Positions 1 through 7,757 of a DNA stretch of 21,868 nucleotides are shown here, piece by piece. The stretch spans positions 1 to 21,868 of the forward strand of contig CAYNLK010000082.1 in NCBI GenBank assembly GCA_964398055.1, written 5' to 3'. The notes beneath the pieces were generated by a model that saw only the letters and a list, made by a program, of their open reading frames with translations, ran no database searches and was not told the DNA's origin. The translations under genes were made by a program, and so were the position numbers. This DNA is from CAYNLK01 sp964398055. GTDB taxonomy: Bacteria > Chloroflexota > Anaerolineae > 4572-78 > J111. The first letter of the stretch is position 1; each line of letters begins with the position of its first letter.

Positions 1-74
1 GGCTTGCTCTTTGGCTGGTCTTCCGTTTGATTTTTATTAGAATGATTCAGCCCTGGCCCTGTCACAAAAGGGGG

Positions 75-103
75 TTGACATGGCCTTTAGGCTATGATAT
101 AAT
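75..103 (+). promoter_or_regulatory. Consensus sigma-70-type promoter of the sigma factor gene
   Basis: TTGACA at 75-80 and TATAAT at 98-103 are separated by exactly 17 bp, a perfect 12/12 match to the housekeeping consensus. A TG one base before the -10 (95-96) makes it an extended -10 as well. The predicted start is near 110, which gives a leader of about 285 nt before the ATG at 397. Confidence 0.88.
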
Positions 104-109
104 ACCCCT

Positions 110-396
110 GCTGTTTTGATTAGCGGCTTTTTTAGTAACAGTAAATTCAATCAAACCTTTGTAAGAAGCCAGGAGACAGCTTTCTCACCTGGCTAATTAT
201 TTGTATCTCCGGTCATTATCTTTTCATAATCTTTCCACTCAGTGATCGAACAGATTTAAGCTAATTAATTGAGACATCCCCTTCGTTTTTGTTGTAAGCC
301 AATTTTTAATTCACTTCCGGTGCATGATGTATGTTAACGCTCAATTTCTATGCCTGCACTAAAATTTGATTGGTGTCGGTGAGATTAGAGGTGAGT
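110..396 (+). other. Long 5' leader of the sigma factor mRNA with one clear stem-loop
   Basis: This AT-rich stretch holds no plausible gene. It contains a hairpin: AGCCAGG at 167-173 pairs with CCTGGCT at 188-194, the stem continues as AGA/TCT (174-176 with 183-185) past a 2-nt bulge, and the loop is 6 nt. No T-run follows, so it is not an intrinsic terminator. A regulatory role is inference. Bases 1-74, upstream of the promoter, show nothing recognisable. Confidence 0.5.
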
Positions 397-1617
397 ATGA
401 TCGAGGAAAACCTAACTGAAAATCTTAACAATCCCGATGAGCTTGAAAATGAAGAGGGTAACGTATTAGACGAACTAATGCTCAAGGCCTCTGAGCGGGG
501 TTACCTAATTACCGACGACTTATTAGCTGCCTTTCCCGACGTTGAAGATAATATGGCTCAGTTGGAGGAAATCTTTATCCAACTGATCAACGAGGGCATT
601 GAGGTGTATGCTGATACCGAGGAGGCCGAAGAAGAGAAACGTCTCAAAGAACAATCTGGACACGAAATTCCTACCCCGACGATTGATCCGTTTGATTTGA
701 GTGGAATTGCTGCCGACGACACCATAAGCCTCTATCTCAAAGAGATGGCTCGCGTGCCGCTGCTCACCCCCGAAGAAGAGATCACCCTGGCCAAAAGCCT
801 GGAAAAAGGACGTAAAGCGCAAAAACGGCTAGGCCGAAATGGTTTCAACACCGAAGAGGACAAAATCAGGTTACGCCGTTACGTCCGGGATGGCGACAGA
901 TCGCGCGATCATTTGATCAAAGCCAACACCCGGCTGGTCGTTAGCATTGCTAAAAAGTACATGGGCCAGGGTGTACCCTTTTCTGATCTAATTCAGGAAG
1001 GCAACCTGGGGTTGATGAAGGCGGTTGAGAAGTTTGACTACCGTCGTGGCTACAAATTTAGCACTTACGCCACCTGGTGGATCCGCCAAGCGATTACCCG
1101 GGCTCTGGCCGATCAGGGCCGGACCATTCGTGTTCCGGTGCATATGAGCGACCGCATTCGCAAGCTGCATCAGGTTTCCCGCCAACTTGAGCAGGTGTGG
1201 GGACGTAAACCCACCCCCGAGGAATTGGCCGATCATATGGACCTGGAATCCTCCAAAGTACGTTGGATGCTCCGAGTTAGCCGCCATCCGGTTTCCCTCG
1301 AGCGGCCGGTTGGCGAAGAAGAGGACAGTGAACTGGGTAATTTTATTGAGGATGAAGATGCTCCCACCCCACCCGATGCAGCTTATCACCGGCTTCTCCA
1401 AGAAAAATTAGAGGATGTACTCAGTACCCTCACTCCTCGTGAGGCCCGCATTCTACGGTTACGCTTTGGCCTCCAGAATGGCCGCAGTTACACCCTGGAA
1501 GAGGTTGGTAAAAAATTTGGTCTGACCCGCGAACGTATTCGGCAAATTGAAGGGCAGGCGCTGCGCAAGTTACGCCATCCGCGCCGCAGCCGCCAACTAC
1601 GCGATTATCTGAGTTGA
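397..1617 (+). CDS. rpoD: Primary-type RNA polymerase sigma factor (sigma-70, RpoD/SigA group)
   Basis: This sigma-70 subunit directs RNA polymerase to housekeeping promoters. With the ATG at 397 it has 406 residues. Numbered from that start, region 1.1-like helices lie at about 22-72, region 1.2 at 107-137 (DDTISLYLKEMARVPLLT), region 2 at 173-250 with the core-binding stretch NTRLVVSIAKKY and the -10-recognition/melting stretch KFSTYATWWIRQAITRAL, region 3 at 252-300, and region 4 at 340-405 with the -35-reading helix LTRERIRQIEGQALRKLR. The C-terminus RSRQLRDYL is typical of primary sigmas. There is no large non-conserved insert between 1.2 and 2, so it is short like SigA/HrdB. I chose 397 because GAGGTGAG lies just upstream; GTG 391 and TTG 370 are in-frame alternatives. 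It is monocistronic, with its own promoter and terminator. The family is certain; whether it is the only primary sigma of this genome cannot be seen. Confidence 0.95.
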   Translation: MIEENLTENLNNPDELENEEGNVLDELMLKASERGYLITDDLLAAFPDVEDNMAQLEEIFIQLINEGIEVYADTEEAEEEKRLKEQSGHEIPTPTIDPFDLSGIAADDTISLYLKEMARVPLLTPEEEITLAKSLEKGRKAQKRLGRNGFNTEEDKIRLRRYVRDGDRSRDHLIKANTRLVVSIAKKYMGQGVPFSDLIQEGNLGLMKAVEKFDYRRGYKFSTYATWWIRQAITRALADQGRTIRVPVHMSDRIRKLHQVSRQLEQVWGRKPTPEELADHMDLESSKVRWMLRVSRHPVSLERPVGEEEDSELGNFIEDEDAPTPPDAAYHRLLQEKLEDVLSTLTPREARILRLRFGLQNGRSYTLEEVGKKFGLTRERIRQIEGQALRKLRHPRRSRQLRDYLS

Positions 1618-1638
1618 AGCATTCCTGTCATCCATCAC

Positions 1639-1671
1639 AGAGGCTGCCCGCACCGGGCGGCCTCTTTTTTT
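1639..1671 (+). terminator. Intrinsic terminator of the sigma factor gene
   Basis: Bases 1639-1650 pair with 1654-1665 as a 12-bp stem with one T-G wobble and a 3-nt loop, followed directly by seven T (1665-1671). It begins 22 nt after the stop codon. Confidence 0.92.
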
Positions 1672-1693
1672 GTTTGGAATCTCGATTGCCAAC

Positions 1694-1785
1694 GGGTGCG
1701 GCCCAAATTTTGGGAAACACAGGGGGGGACCGGGGGGACACCCCCCGAAATCCCCCCGGTCTGTCCTAAAATCTGGGACAGACCC
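1694..1785. mobile_element. MITE-like palindromic insertion (92 bp) with 9-bp direct repeats
   Basis: ATTGCCAAC occurs at 1685-1693 and again at 1786-1794, and encloses 92 bp. The two ends of the insert are imperfect inverted repeats starting GGGT: 21 of the outer 29 positions agree when the right end is reverse-complemented. Inner palindromes fill the rest: GACCGGGGGG (1728-1737) with CCCCCCGGTC (1752-1761), and GGTCTGTCC (1758-1766) with GGACAGACC (1776-1784). There is no coding capacity. The combination of terminal inverted repeats and a target-site-like duplication is what is seen; non-autonomous transposition is inference. Confidence 0.65.
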
Positions 1786-1786
1786 A

Positions 1787-1815
1787 TTGCCAACCTTATC
1801 CACCCTCATTATAAT
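1787..1815 (+). promoter_or_regulatory. Promoter of the spermidine-synthase-like gene
   Basis: TTGCCA (1787-1792) and TATAAT (1810-1815) are 17 bp apart, an 11/12 consensus match. The -35 lies inside the right direct repeat of the MITE-like insertion. The predicted start is near 1822. Confidence 0.75.
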
Positions 1816-1881
1816 ACCTGCACAGAAAAGAGCCGCCTGACTTACGGGTACCTATACGTGATTAGGTAAAGGAGTAACCTG

Positions 1882-3453
1882 TTGCCAAAACAAAACAGCT
1901 ATCTGCTGTTAACCGTCTTCACCTCCGGCATGACCGTACTTGGAGTAGAACTGTCCGCCAGTCGTCTGCTTGACCCTTTTTTTGGTAATTCCCTGGTTAT
2001 CTGGGCGGCGATTATTGGGCTGATGCTGCTTTATCTGACTGTGGGCTATTATTTGGGCGGGCGCTGGGCCGACCGGGACCCTCGTTTTAGTACTTTTTTT
2101 CAGATCACCGCTTGGGGCGCTTTACTGGTAGGGATCATCCCGTTTCTGGCAGCGCCGGTGTTGCGCTGGTCGGTCCAGGGGATGGCCGATCTTGATGCCG
2201 GGATTTTGATCGGCTCACTGGTGGGTGTGCTGATCTTGTTTAGCCTGCCTATTACCCTGCTGGGCACTGTTTCACCCTTTGCCATTCGCCTGGCTTTGCC
2301 GGATGTGGCCCGGGGCGGTCAGGTAGCCGGTTCGATCTATGCGGTCAGCACATTGGGCAGCCTGGTCGGTACCTTTCTACCGGTCCTCATCTTGATTCCC
2401 AACCTCGGAACCCGGCTCACGTTTTTTGTCCTGGCCATCAGCCTGTTGTTGGTCAGCCTGGGTGGGCTATGGCTCGTCCGGTCGAAGCGAGTGTTGGCCT
2501 ATATCACTATGCTCATCGTGCTGATTGCCTTGAATCTGCTGGGAGCGGCTGCTCCGATCAAACCTGTTCCCGGCCTGATTTACGAAACCGAGTCCAGCTA
2601 CAACTACATCCAGGTAGCCCAGTTTGTCGATCAGCAGGGCGCCTATTGGCGGTTCTTATACCTCAATGAAGGCCAGGGTATCCACTCGGCTTATAGCCCC
2701 AATTATTACGATTACCCCCTGGTGGATGGGGTGTGGGACTTCTTTTTGATCGTGCCTTTCTTCAACAATCCGCCCTTTAGCGAGGCAGATGTTGACAATC
2801 TCCTGTTAATCGGTTCGGCTGCCGGCACTATTTCCAAAGCCTACAGCCACGTTTACGGCCCCATCCCCATCGACGGCGTCGAAATCGATCCTGCCATCAT
2901 CCAGGTTGGCCAGCGTTGGTTTGACATGAACGAAGCAAATTTGACCCTTCATGCCCAGGATGGCCGTTTCTTTCTGGCCAACACCACCAAAACCTACGAT
3001 GTCATCGCCGTCGATGCCTACCGCCCGCCCTATATCCCCTTTCACCTCACTACGCACGAGTTCTTCCAGCAGATTTACGACCATTTGAACGATGATGGTG
3101 TAGTCGCCATTAACGCCGGCCGCACCGCCACCGACTACAGCCTGGTTGAGGTGCTGGGCGCTACGATGAAAACTGTTTTCCCCCAGGTGTACGTGCTCGA
3201 CGTGCCTGACTACGGCAGCTCACTGGGCAATAGTCTGGTCATTGCGACCAAGCAGCCTACCCGCCTTGAAAACCTGGCCTTCAACCTGACCCAACTCCAA
3301 CAGCCGTCACTCCGCATCGTGGCCAATCAGGCCTTAGGGGCTCGCATTTGGGACTTTCAGCCAGGAGACGACCCCCTGATTCTTACCGATGATCGAGCCC
3401 CGGTCGAGCAGGTGATTCACAGCTTGATTATCAAATACATGCTGGGGGGCTGA
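1882..3453 (+). CDS. Membrane-anchored spermidine-synthase-like protein (fused transporter-like/polyamine synthase fold)
   Basis: The 523 residues fall in two parts. Residues 1-225 hold about seven hydrophobic helices (around 8-25, 38-58, 72-95, 106-128, 148-172, 178-198, 203-222). Residues 230-523 are a SpeE-like Rossmann methyltransferase-fold domain: the nucleotide loop LLLIGSAAGT (307-316), acidic VEID (333-336), QDGR (359-362), YDVIAVDAY (372-380), and the late motif LTDDRAPVEQ (501-510) common to this family. The soluble members transfer an aminopropyl group from decarboxylated S-adenosylmethionine. Whether this fused form does so is unknown, because the substrate is not evident and no AdoMet decarboxylase is nearby. 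The start is TTG 1882, with AAAGGAG at 1868-1874 spaced 7 nt away. It converges with the VOC gene, 17 bp between stop codons. Confident in family, not in substrate. Confidence 0.85.
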   Translation: MPKQNSYLLLTVFTSGMTVLGVELSASRLLDPFFGNSLVIWAAIIGLMLLYLTVGYYLGGRWADRDPRFSTFFQITAWGALLVGIIPFLAAPVLRWSVQGMADLDAGILIGSLVGVLILFSLPITLLGTVSPFAIRLALPDVARGGQVAGSIYAVSTLGSLVGTFLPVLILIPNLGTRLTFFVLAISLLLVSLGGLWLVRSKRVLAYITMLIVLIALNLLGAAAPIKPVPGLIYETESSYNYIQVAQFVDQQGAYWRFLYLNEGQGIHSAYSPNYYDYPLVDGVWDFFLIVPFFNNPPFSEADVDNLLLIGSAAGTISKAYSHVYGPIPIDGVEIDPAIIQVGQRWFDMNEANLTLHAQDGRFFLANTTKTYDVIAVDAYRPPYIPFHLTTHEFFQQIYDHLNDDGVVAINAGRTATDYSLVEVLGATMKTVFPQVYVLDVPDYGSSLGNSLVIATKQPTRLENLAFNLTQLQQPSLRIVANQALGARIWDFQPGDDPLILTDDRAPVEQVIHSLIIKYMLGG

Positions 3454-3470
3454 GGTCACCCCGGCGCCGC

Positions 3471-4262
3471 TCAATTGAGACTGCGTTTCATCTCGATAAT
3501 TGCGAAGACTGCCCCCTGCGGGTCCTGGATCACCGAGAATTGACCGATATCTCCGGCATCGGTTGGCGGCACCAGGACGGTCGCCCCCAACGCTTGGGCT
3601 TTTTCGGCGCTTTGCTCGCAACCGACTACGGCAAAGTAGACCAGCCAATGGGGTGGAATTTCACCCCAGTCAGCGGGTATTTTCATCATCCCCGCGTTCA
3701 TCCGGCCCTCGTTGATGAAGGTGGTGTAAATCATCGGGCCAAACTCATTCACCTGCATCTCCCAGTCAAACAGTTGGCTATAAAACCGGCCGGCTTTATC
3801 GGTATCGGTGGTAGCCAACTCATTCCAACTGAGCGAGACCGGCACATTAGCCACCCGCGCGCCAATGTGCGCCCGGGGCTCCCACAGGGACAACATTGCC
3901 CCCGTCGGATCTTGAATCACGGCCATCCGCCCGGAATCCAGCACGTCAAACGGCTCCACGATAATCTCACCGCCCAGCGTCTTGGCCTTTTTGGCAACCT
4001 CATCGGCGCTGGCCACCGAGACGTACGACATCCAATGGGGTGGAATACCCTGCGCCTGCTGTTCCTCCCCCAGCTGTCCCAGCCCGGCCACATCTTTCCC
4101 GTCAAGGTATAGCATGGTGTAGACCATGGACTCGCCGGCGGGTAGGTCTGCAAAGCTCCAGCCGAACAGGCCGGTATAGAACTTTTTGGCGGCCTCAGTG
4201 TTAGTGGTGGCCAAATCGACCCAATTAAACGTGCCCGGTGTGTATTGATTGAACTCGGTCAT
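3471..4262 (-). CDS. VOC-superfamily protein with two glyoxalase-like domains
   Basis: The 263-residue protein is made of two vicinal-oxygen-chelate domains, about 1-128 and 135-263. Each opens with the same pattern (GTFNWVDLATTN, then VSLSWNELATTD) and closes with the same strand (VIQDPTGAMLSLWEP, then VIQDPQGAVFAIIE). The family covers glyoxalases, ring-cleaving dioxygenases and antibiotic-binding proteins. The internal duplication resembles stand-alone two-domain VOC proteins of unknown substrate. The start at 4262 is fixed by a strong ribosome site 5 nt upstream; a 19-residue upstream extension is possible but has no site. It has its own consensus promoter carrying a palindrome, so it is probably regulated separately from the glycosyltransferase gene upstream. 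The enzyme activity cannot be assigned. Confidence 0.85.
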   Translation of the reverse strand: MTEFNQYTPGTFNWVDLATTNTEAAKKFYTGLFGWSFADLPAGESMVYTMLYLDGKDVAGLGQLGEEQQAQGIPPHWMSYVSVASADEVAKKAKTLGGEIIVEPFDVLDSGRMAVIQDPTGAMLSLWEPRAHIGARVANVPVSLSWNELATTDTDKAGRFYSQLFDWEMQVNEFGPMIYTTFINEGRMNAGMMKIPADWGEIPPHWLVYFAVVGCEQSAEKAQALGATVLVPPTDAGDIGQFSVIQDPQGAVFAIIEMKRSLN

Positions 4263-4267
4263 TTTGC

Positions 4268-4274
4268 CCTCCTT
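4268..4274 (-). promoter_or_regulatory. Ribosome-binding site that fixes the VOC start
   Basis: On the minus strand AAGGAGG is followed by 5 nt and then ATG 4262. This favours the internal ATG over the longer open frame reaching 4319, which would also begin upstream of the predicted transcription start near 4311. Confidence 0.85.
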
Positions 4275-4317
4275 GCAGCATTGCCTCTTAAGTTGGAAGA
4301 ATCGAATAGATTGCCCC

Positions 4318-4346
4318 ATTATAGAACAAAAGTTCTAATTTGTCAA
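4318..4346 (-). promoter_or_regulatory. Perfect promoter with a palindromic operator candidate in the spacer (VOC gene)
   Basis: On the minus strand TTGACA (4341-4346) and TATAAT (4318-4323) are 17 bp apart, a 12/12 consensus match. The palindrome TAGAAC-N4-GTTCTA (4322-4337) fills most of the spacer and overlaps the first bases of the -10. This is where a repressor would block polymerase. The half-site core GAAC-N4-GTTC equals the core of the Gram-positive type LexA (SOS) box; the link to LexA is inference. Confidence 0.75.
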
Positions 4347-4406
4347 GAGCAACGCAATTTTTTCACGGGAAGCAAATCGCAACCGTCAGCCAATTAGATA
4401 AGTAGG

Positions 4407-6275
4407 TTAATTTGGGCAAACTGAAGCCGGTGAAATTTCGTAGAGGGTAATTTTTTGGTGGTTAAAGAGGGGGCGTAGATAACAACTCTGGAAGGCCGGG
4501 TTGTACACCAGCAGAAAAGAGGTATCAACGTTGTACATATGTCGGTCGCGCAGATTAAATTCAAGGTCATCTTTCAGAGCTTCGTTGATAATGAGATGGG
4601 TTAAGCCACGAGCCAACAGGGCCTCGGCCAGGCTGGCCGGGTCATCACCGGTTATAAATTGGTGCAGGAATGCACCGTCGGGCGATTGGCCAATGACCAG
4701 GGGGCGATCAAAATAATAGCCGCGTTCTTCCCACACCGTCGCAATCTGGGCGGTAATCGGTAAATGTTGGTTGGCATAGTCAGCGAGCGGATAGATATCA
4801 AGCCTGGCCGTGAGATATTCGTGACGAGATTGTTGCCCGCTGACAAATGGCAGCGACCATGACCCAAATACAAGCGGCCATATGAGCTGATAGATCACGA
4901 TAACCATAACACCCAAAACGAATAAATGACGAAACCGGGCAAGCCAGGCTGGTACATAGGCTATAGTGATGGTGATTACGGCGCTCAGGAGCGCCAGACC
5001 AGGCAGAAAGAAGCGAACGCTTTGCCCGGCGCTATTGGCCCAGAAGATAAACCAAACCAGGATAACTCCTGCCAGCCACCGTCCAGCGGCGGGAACGCCC
5101 AACAATCCAAATAAAAAAGGCAAAAGCAGCAGAAAGAGGAAACCGGGTTCAGGCACACCAAATTGATGATTAAAGGTCATCCGCCACGGCAAAAGCAAAT
5201 AATCCACCGGACTATAACCCATACCGTACCAGGCCCAATTTGCCCGGACCAGCCCCTGGCCCCATTGGCCCAACCAAGCAGAAATAATGGGAAAGATGGG
5301 ATCACCCACAAAAATAATGTTCTTGACGAACCAGGGCAAGGGAAATATCAAGGCGATTAACCCGGCTATAATCGCCAGGCGGATTACTTCTCGCCCCGGT
5401 CGCCGCTCCAGCCGCCAAGCTCGTTCTAGTAAGGCCCAAACCAAAATTGGCCCCAAAATGATTGTGTAGTATTTGATGGCGAATGAAAGCCCTATCAGTA
5501 CTGCGCTTAACCAGAGCCAACGTTGCTGACCATTCGTCCGCCAGGTTAATATTGCCAACACCGCCAACAGACTATAAAAGGTTAGCCCGGCTTCAATAAA
5601 GGGTTCAACAAAAACAAAGATTACCAAAGGGCTGCTAATAAATATTAACGAGGCCAGCATTGCCAAACTTCGGTCAACAAAACGACGAGCCAGGGCATAG
5701 ACCGCTAAAGTTGCCAGAATTCCTAAGCTCAGGTTAAGCTGGCGCGCCAGAATATCATCCTGCAACAACATCGCCAGGGCGTATAACGATTCAATGAATT
5801 GAGGAAAATTGGCATAGCCATTGGGTAGATAGACATAACCGTGAGCCTGAATATATCGTTTGGGCACTTCCAGGTGATACATCAACGAGTCCCAATCAGT
5901 AGGCGGTGCAGAGGCCCCGATGAGAGCAAAGATTCCAAAAAGAGCTATGAGAACAACCAACAAGCTTTCACCAATATTGAGCGTGGGGCGCTGAGCAAAT
6001 AGATCGCGGAGCGGATATTGGCGAAGATGAATGATGACAACTGCCAAACTAAAGCCATACAATATCCAGGCTGCTGCCGGATATAAGCCACCCACAGCGG
6101 CCAGGCTAACTACCGTGTAACTGTAGATAGCCAGACCAATGCCGGCAGCAAACAATGTCTGTTCCAAAAGGGAAACAAAAGTTAAGTTGGCCCGGCGCAG
6201 GATAATCGTTCCAAGCGAGACCGCGCCGGCTAATAAGCCGAATAAAAGAAATAGATTAACGGCAAGAACCAGCAT
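4407..6275 (-). CDS. Multi-spanning GT-C glycosyltransferase (ArnT/PMT, GT39-like)
   Basis: The 622-residue membrane protein has about 11-13 hydrophobic segments, followed by a more soluble C-terminal part from about residue 480. After the third or fourth helix comes an outside loop with TDWDSLMYHLEVPKRYI (126-142). Its Asp-x-Asp pattern stands where GT-C enzymes of the ArnT/protein mannosyltransferase type carry their catalytic acidic residues. Members transfer a sugar from a lipid-phosphate donor on the outer face of the membrane to lipid or protein acceptors; donor and acceptor here are unknown. No good ribosome site precedes ATG 6275, and a TATACT lies only a few bases upstream, so the exact start is uncertain. 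It stands alone on the minus strand, divergent from mltG, and its 3' end is 61 bp from the -35 of the VOC promoter. Confidence 0.75.
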   Translation of the reverse strand: MLVLAVNLFLLFGLLAGAVSLGTIILRRANLTFVSLLEQTLFAAGIGLAIYSYTVVSLAAVGGLYPAAAWILYGFSLAVVIIHLRQYPLRDLFAQRPTLNIGESLLVVLIALFGIFALIGASAPPTDWDSLMYHLEVPKRYIQAHGYVYLPNGYANFPQFIESLYALAMLLQDDILARQLNLSLGILATLAVYALARRFVDRSLAMLASLIFISSPLVIFVFVEPFIEAGLTFYSLLAVLAILTWRTNGQQRWLWLSAVLIGLSFAIKYYTIILGPILVWALLERAWRLERRPGREVIRLAIIAGLIALIFPLPWFVKNIIFVGDPIFPIISAWLGQWGQGLVRANWAWYGMGYSPVDYLLLPWRMTFNHQFGVPEPGFLFLLLLPFLFGLLGVPAAGRWLAGVILVWFIFWANSAGQSVRFFLPGLALLSAVITITIAYVPAWLARFRHLFVLGVMVIVIYQLIWPLVFGSWSLPFVSGQQSRHEYLTARLDIYPLADYANQHLPITAQIATVWEERGYYFDRPLVIGQSPDGAFLHQFITGDDPASLAEALLARGLTHLIINEALKDDLEFNLRDRHMYNVDTSFLLVYNPAFQSCYLRPLFNHQKITLYEISPASVCPN

Positions 6276-6424
6276 CAGTATAATCCGGCTGATTGGCTAT
6301 GATGAGGGATTGCGATAAACGCAAGTTTAATTGAGCCACAGGATAGGCGCAAATAGATTATGTAAAATGGAGTTAGTTGTGATAAAATAAAGACATTGCC
6401 ATTATCAGGAGTCAGTCATTCAAA
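6276..6424. other. Divergent intergenic region between the glycosyltransferase gene and mltG
   Basis: This AT-rich 149-bp spacer must hold both promoters. The best -10 for mltG is TAAAAT at 6383-6388, without a convincing -35. AGGAG at 6407-6411 is 13 nt before the mltG ATG, a rather long spacing. No repeat or operator was seen. Confidence 0.35.
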
Positions 6425-7615
6425 ATGGGCCAACTCATCGGTCTGATCCGGGGTCTATTGAGTTTCATCTTCATCAGCATTGGCATTGTTGTTATTATGG
6501 TTTTGTTTGGCCAAATTCTGGGCAACCCGGCCAGGCCAAACGCCGCGCAGCTTATGATCGACCCCGGCTTAGGCCGCTCCACCTCATTGACCAGGTCTGA
6601 AGCTCAGAACTTGTTGGCAGAGCTGCAGGCGCGGGTCGCCGACCTGAATACGCCGGTCTCGGACGATCCTGGTCTGATGGCCTTCACCATTAACCCCGGC
6701 GAAGATGCGGTAACGGTGGCCCGCAAGCTGCAGGCCAGCGGTTTGATCAGCGAGGCCGAACTCTTTGTCAAATTGTTGCACTACAACGGCCTGGATACCC
6801 GGCTGCAGGTGGGGAGTTACCAACTCCGCCGCAATATGACCATGCGGCAGGTAGGGGCGGCGCTTTACCAGGGCCGTTCAGCCCGGTTGACTGTAACCGT
6901 GCCGCCCGGCTGGCGGATGGAGGAGTTGGCCGCATATCTGACCAATGCCCGCATTATGGACGGCGACTGGTTTCTGCGCCAGGCCCGCCAGGGTACCGTT
7001 GTCGCTCACCCGCTGCTGGCTGACCGGCCGGCCGGCCAATCTTACGAAGGCTACCTCTTTCCCGGTACTTACACGCTGTCCGATCAGGCCACCCCGGCCG
7101 AGTTGATCGCCCAGATGTTGGCGAACCTGGCCGCCCAACTGCCGGCCAACGCCGCCAGCTTGGCTCAGCAACAGGGATTGACTTTGTATCAGGTGTTGAC
7201 GCTGGCTTCGATTGTGGAACGAGAGGTAGTATTGGCTGAAGAACGGCCGGTGGTGGCCGGGGTATTTCTGAATCGGCTCAAAGCCGGCAGCGCCGCGTCC
7301 CACCTGCAGGCTGATCCAACCGTTCAATATGCCCTGGGTTACCAACGGGCTTCCGGCCAGTGGTGGAAGAACCCGCTTGAACTAGAAGATTACAGTGAGG
7401 TTGACTCGCCCTACAATACCTACCTCTATCCCGGCCTGCCGCCCGGCCCTATCGCCAGCCCCGGTCTCGACTCAATTATGGCCGTTCTCCAGCCGGTCGA
7501 GAGCAACTATCTATTCTTTGTTTGTCGCCAGCCCGGCTGTGTTGACGGCCGGCATGTTTTTGCCGCCACCTATGAAGAACACCTGCAAAATGCCCGCAAC
7601 TACTGGGGCCAGTAA
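6425..7615 (+). CDS. mltG: Endolytic murein transglycosylase MltG (YceG-like)
   Basis: MltG cleaves nascent peptidoglycan strands at the membrane and so sets glycan length. The 396 residues show a cytoplasmic tip, one membrane anchor (about 11-32), a LysM-like subdomain (about 86-150), and the YceG catalytic domain. The catalytic glutamate is E265 in ASIVEREV (261-268). Further family motifs are VFLNRL (280-285), LQADPTVQYALG (294-305), and YNTYLYPGLPPGPIASPG (330-347), close to the invariant TPGLPPGPI-type loop. The length is normal for the family. The start is ATG 6425 with AGGAG 13 nt upstream. In many bacteria mltG sits next to ruvX or the alanyl-tRNA synthetase gene; here it is alone, though an AlaX homologue lies 6 kb away. 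Confidence 0.93.
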   Translation: MGQLIGLIRGLLSFIFISIGIVVIMVLFGQILGNPARPNAAQLMIDPGLGRSTSLTRSEAQNLLAELQARVADLNTPVSDDPGLMAFTINPGEDAVTVARKLQASGLISEAELFVKLLHYNGLDTRLQVGSYQLRRNMTMRQVGAALYQGRSARLTVTVPPGWRMEELAAYLTNARIMDGDWFLRQARQGTVVAHPLLADRPAGQSYEGYLFPGTYTLSDQATPAELIAQMLANLAAQLPANAASLAQQQGLTLYQVLTLASIVEREVVLAEERPVVAGVFLNRLKAGSAASHLQADPTVQYALGYQRASGQWWKNPLELEDYSEVDSPYNTYLYPGLPPGPIASPGLDSIMAVLQPVESNYLFFVCRQPGCVDGRHVFAATYEEHLQNARNYWGQ

Positions 7616-7629
7616 ATGATGGCTCTTTT

Positions 7630-7658
7630 GGATTTGATGGGATAATGAGGTCAAATCC
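7630..7658 (+). repeat. Hairpin after mltG (8-bp arms)
   Basis: GGATTTGA (7630-7637) and TCAAATCC (7651-7658) are perfect inverted repeats with a 13-nt loop, 14 nt after the mltG stop. There is no T-run, so it is at most a weak or mRNA-stabilising structure. Confidence 0.4.
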
Positions 7659-7718
7659 GTAAAACGTGAAACGTGAAACGTGAAACGTGAAACGTAAATT
7701 CACGCATCACGTTTTACG
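7658..7718. repeat. Heptamer tandem repeat enclosed in a 12-bp inverted repeat
   Basis: AAACGTG is repeated in perfect tandem at 7662-7689 (four copies), with a fifth degenerate copy AAACGTA at 7690-7696. The array is bounded by CGTAAAACGTGA (7658-7669) and its exact reverse complement (7707-7718). It lies between the convergent mltG and DinB-family genes. Confidence 0.8.
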
Positions 7719-7757
7719 ATGTCACCCCCCTGAAATCCAATTGAACCTAAATTTTTG

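Noticed and set aside
1..74. Possible tail of an upstream gene or an RNA gene at the window start
   Set aside because: No open frame, tRNA fold or terminator could be recognised in this short stretch.
108..133. CTGCT/AGCGG hairpin followed by six T just after the sigma promoter
   Set aside because: The stem is only 5 bp with a wobble, and it begins at or before the predicted transcription start, so it would not work as an attenuator.
3540..4112. 190-codon open frame on the plus strand
   Set aside because: It is antisense to the VOC protein, which shows two matching domains and a strong ribosome site.
6270..6300. TATACT close to the glycosyltransferase start, suggesting a leaderless mRNA
   Set aside because: The best -35 at the right distance matches only 3 of 6 positions. 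The sequence alone does not support it.
7662..7696. Heptamer array as a possible CRISPR
   Set aside because: The repeats are 7 bp and directly tandem, with no spacers and no cas genes nearby.
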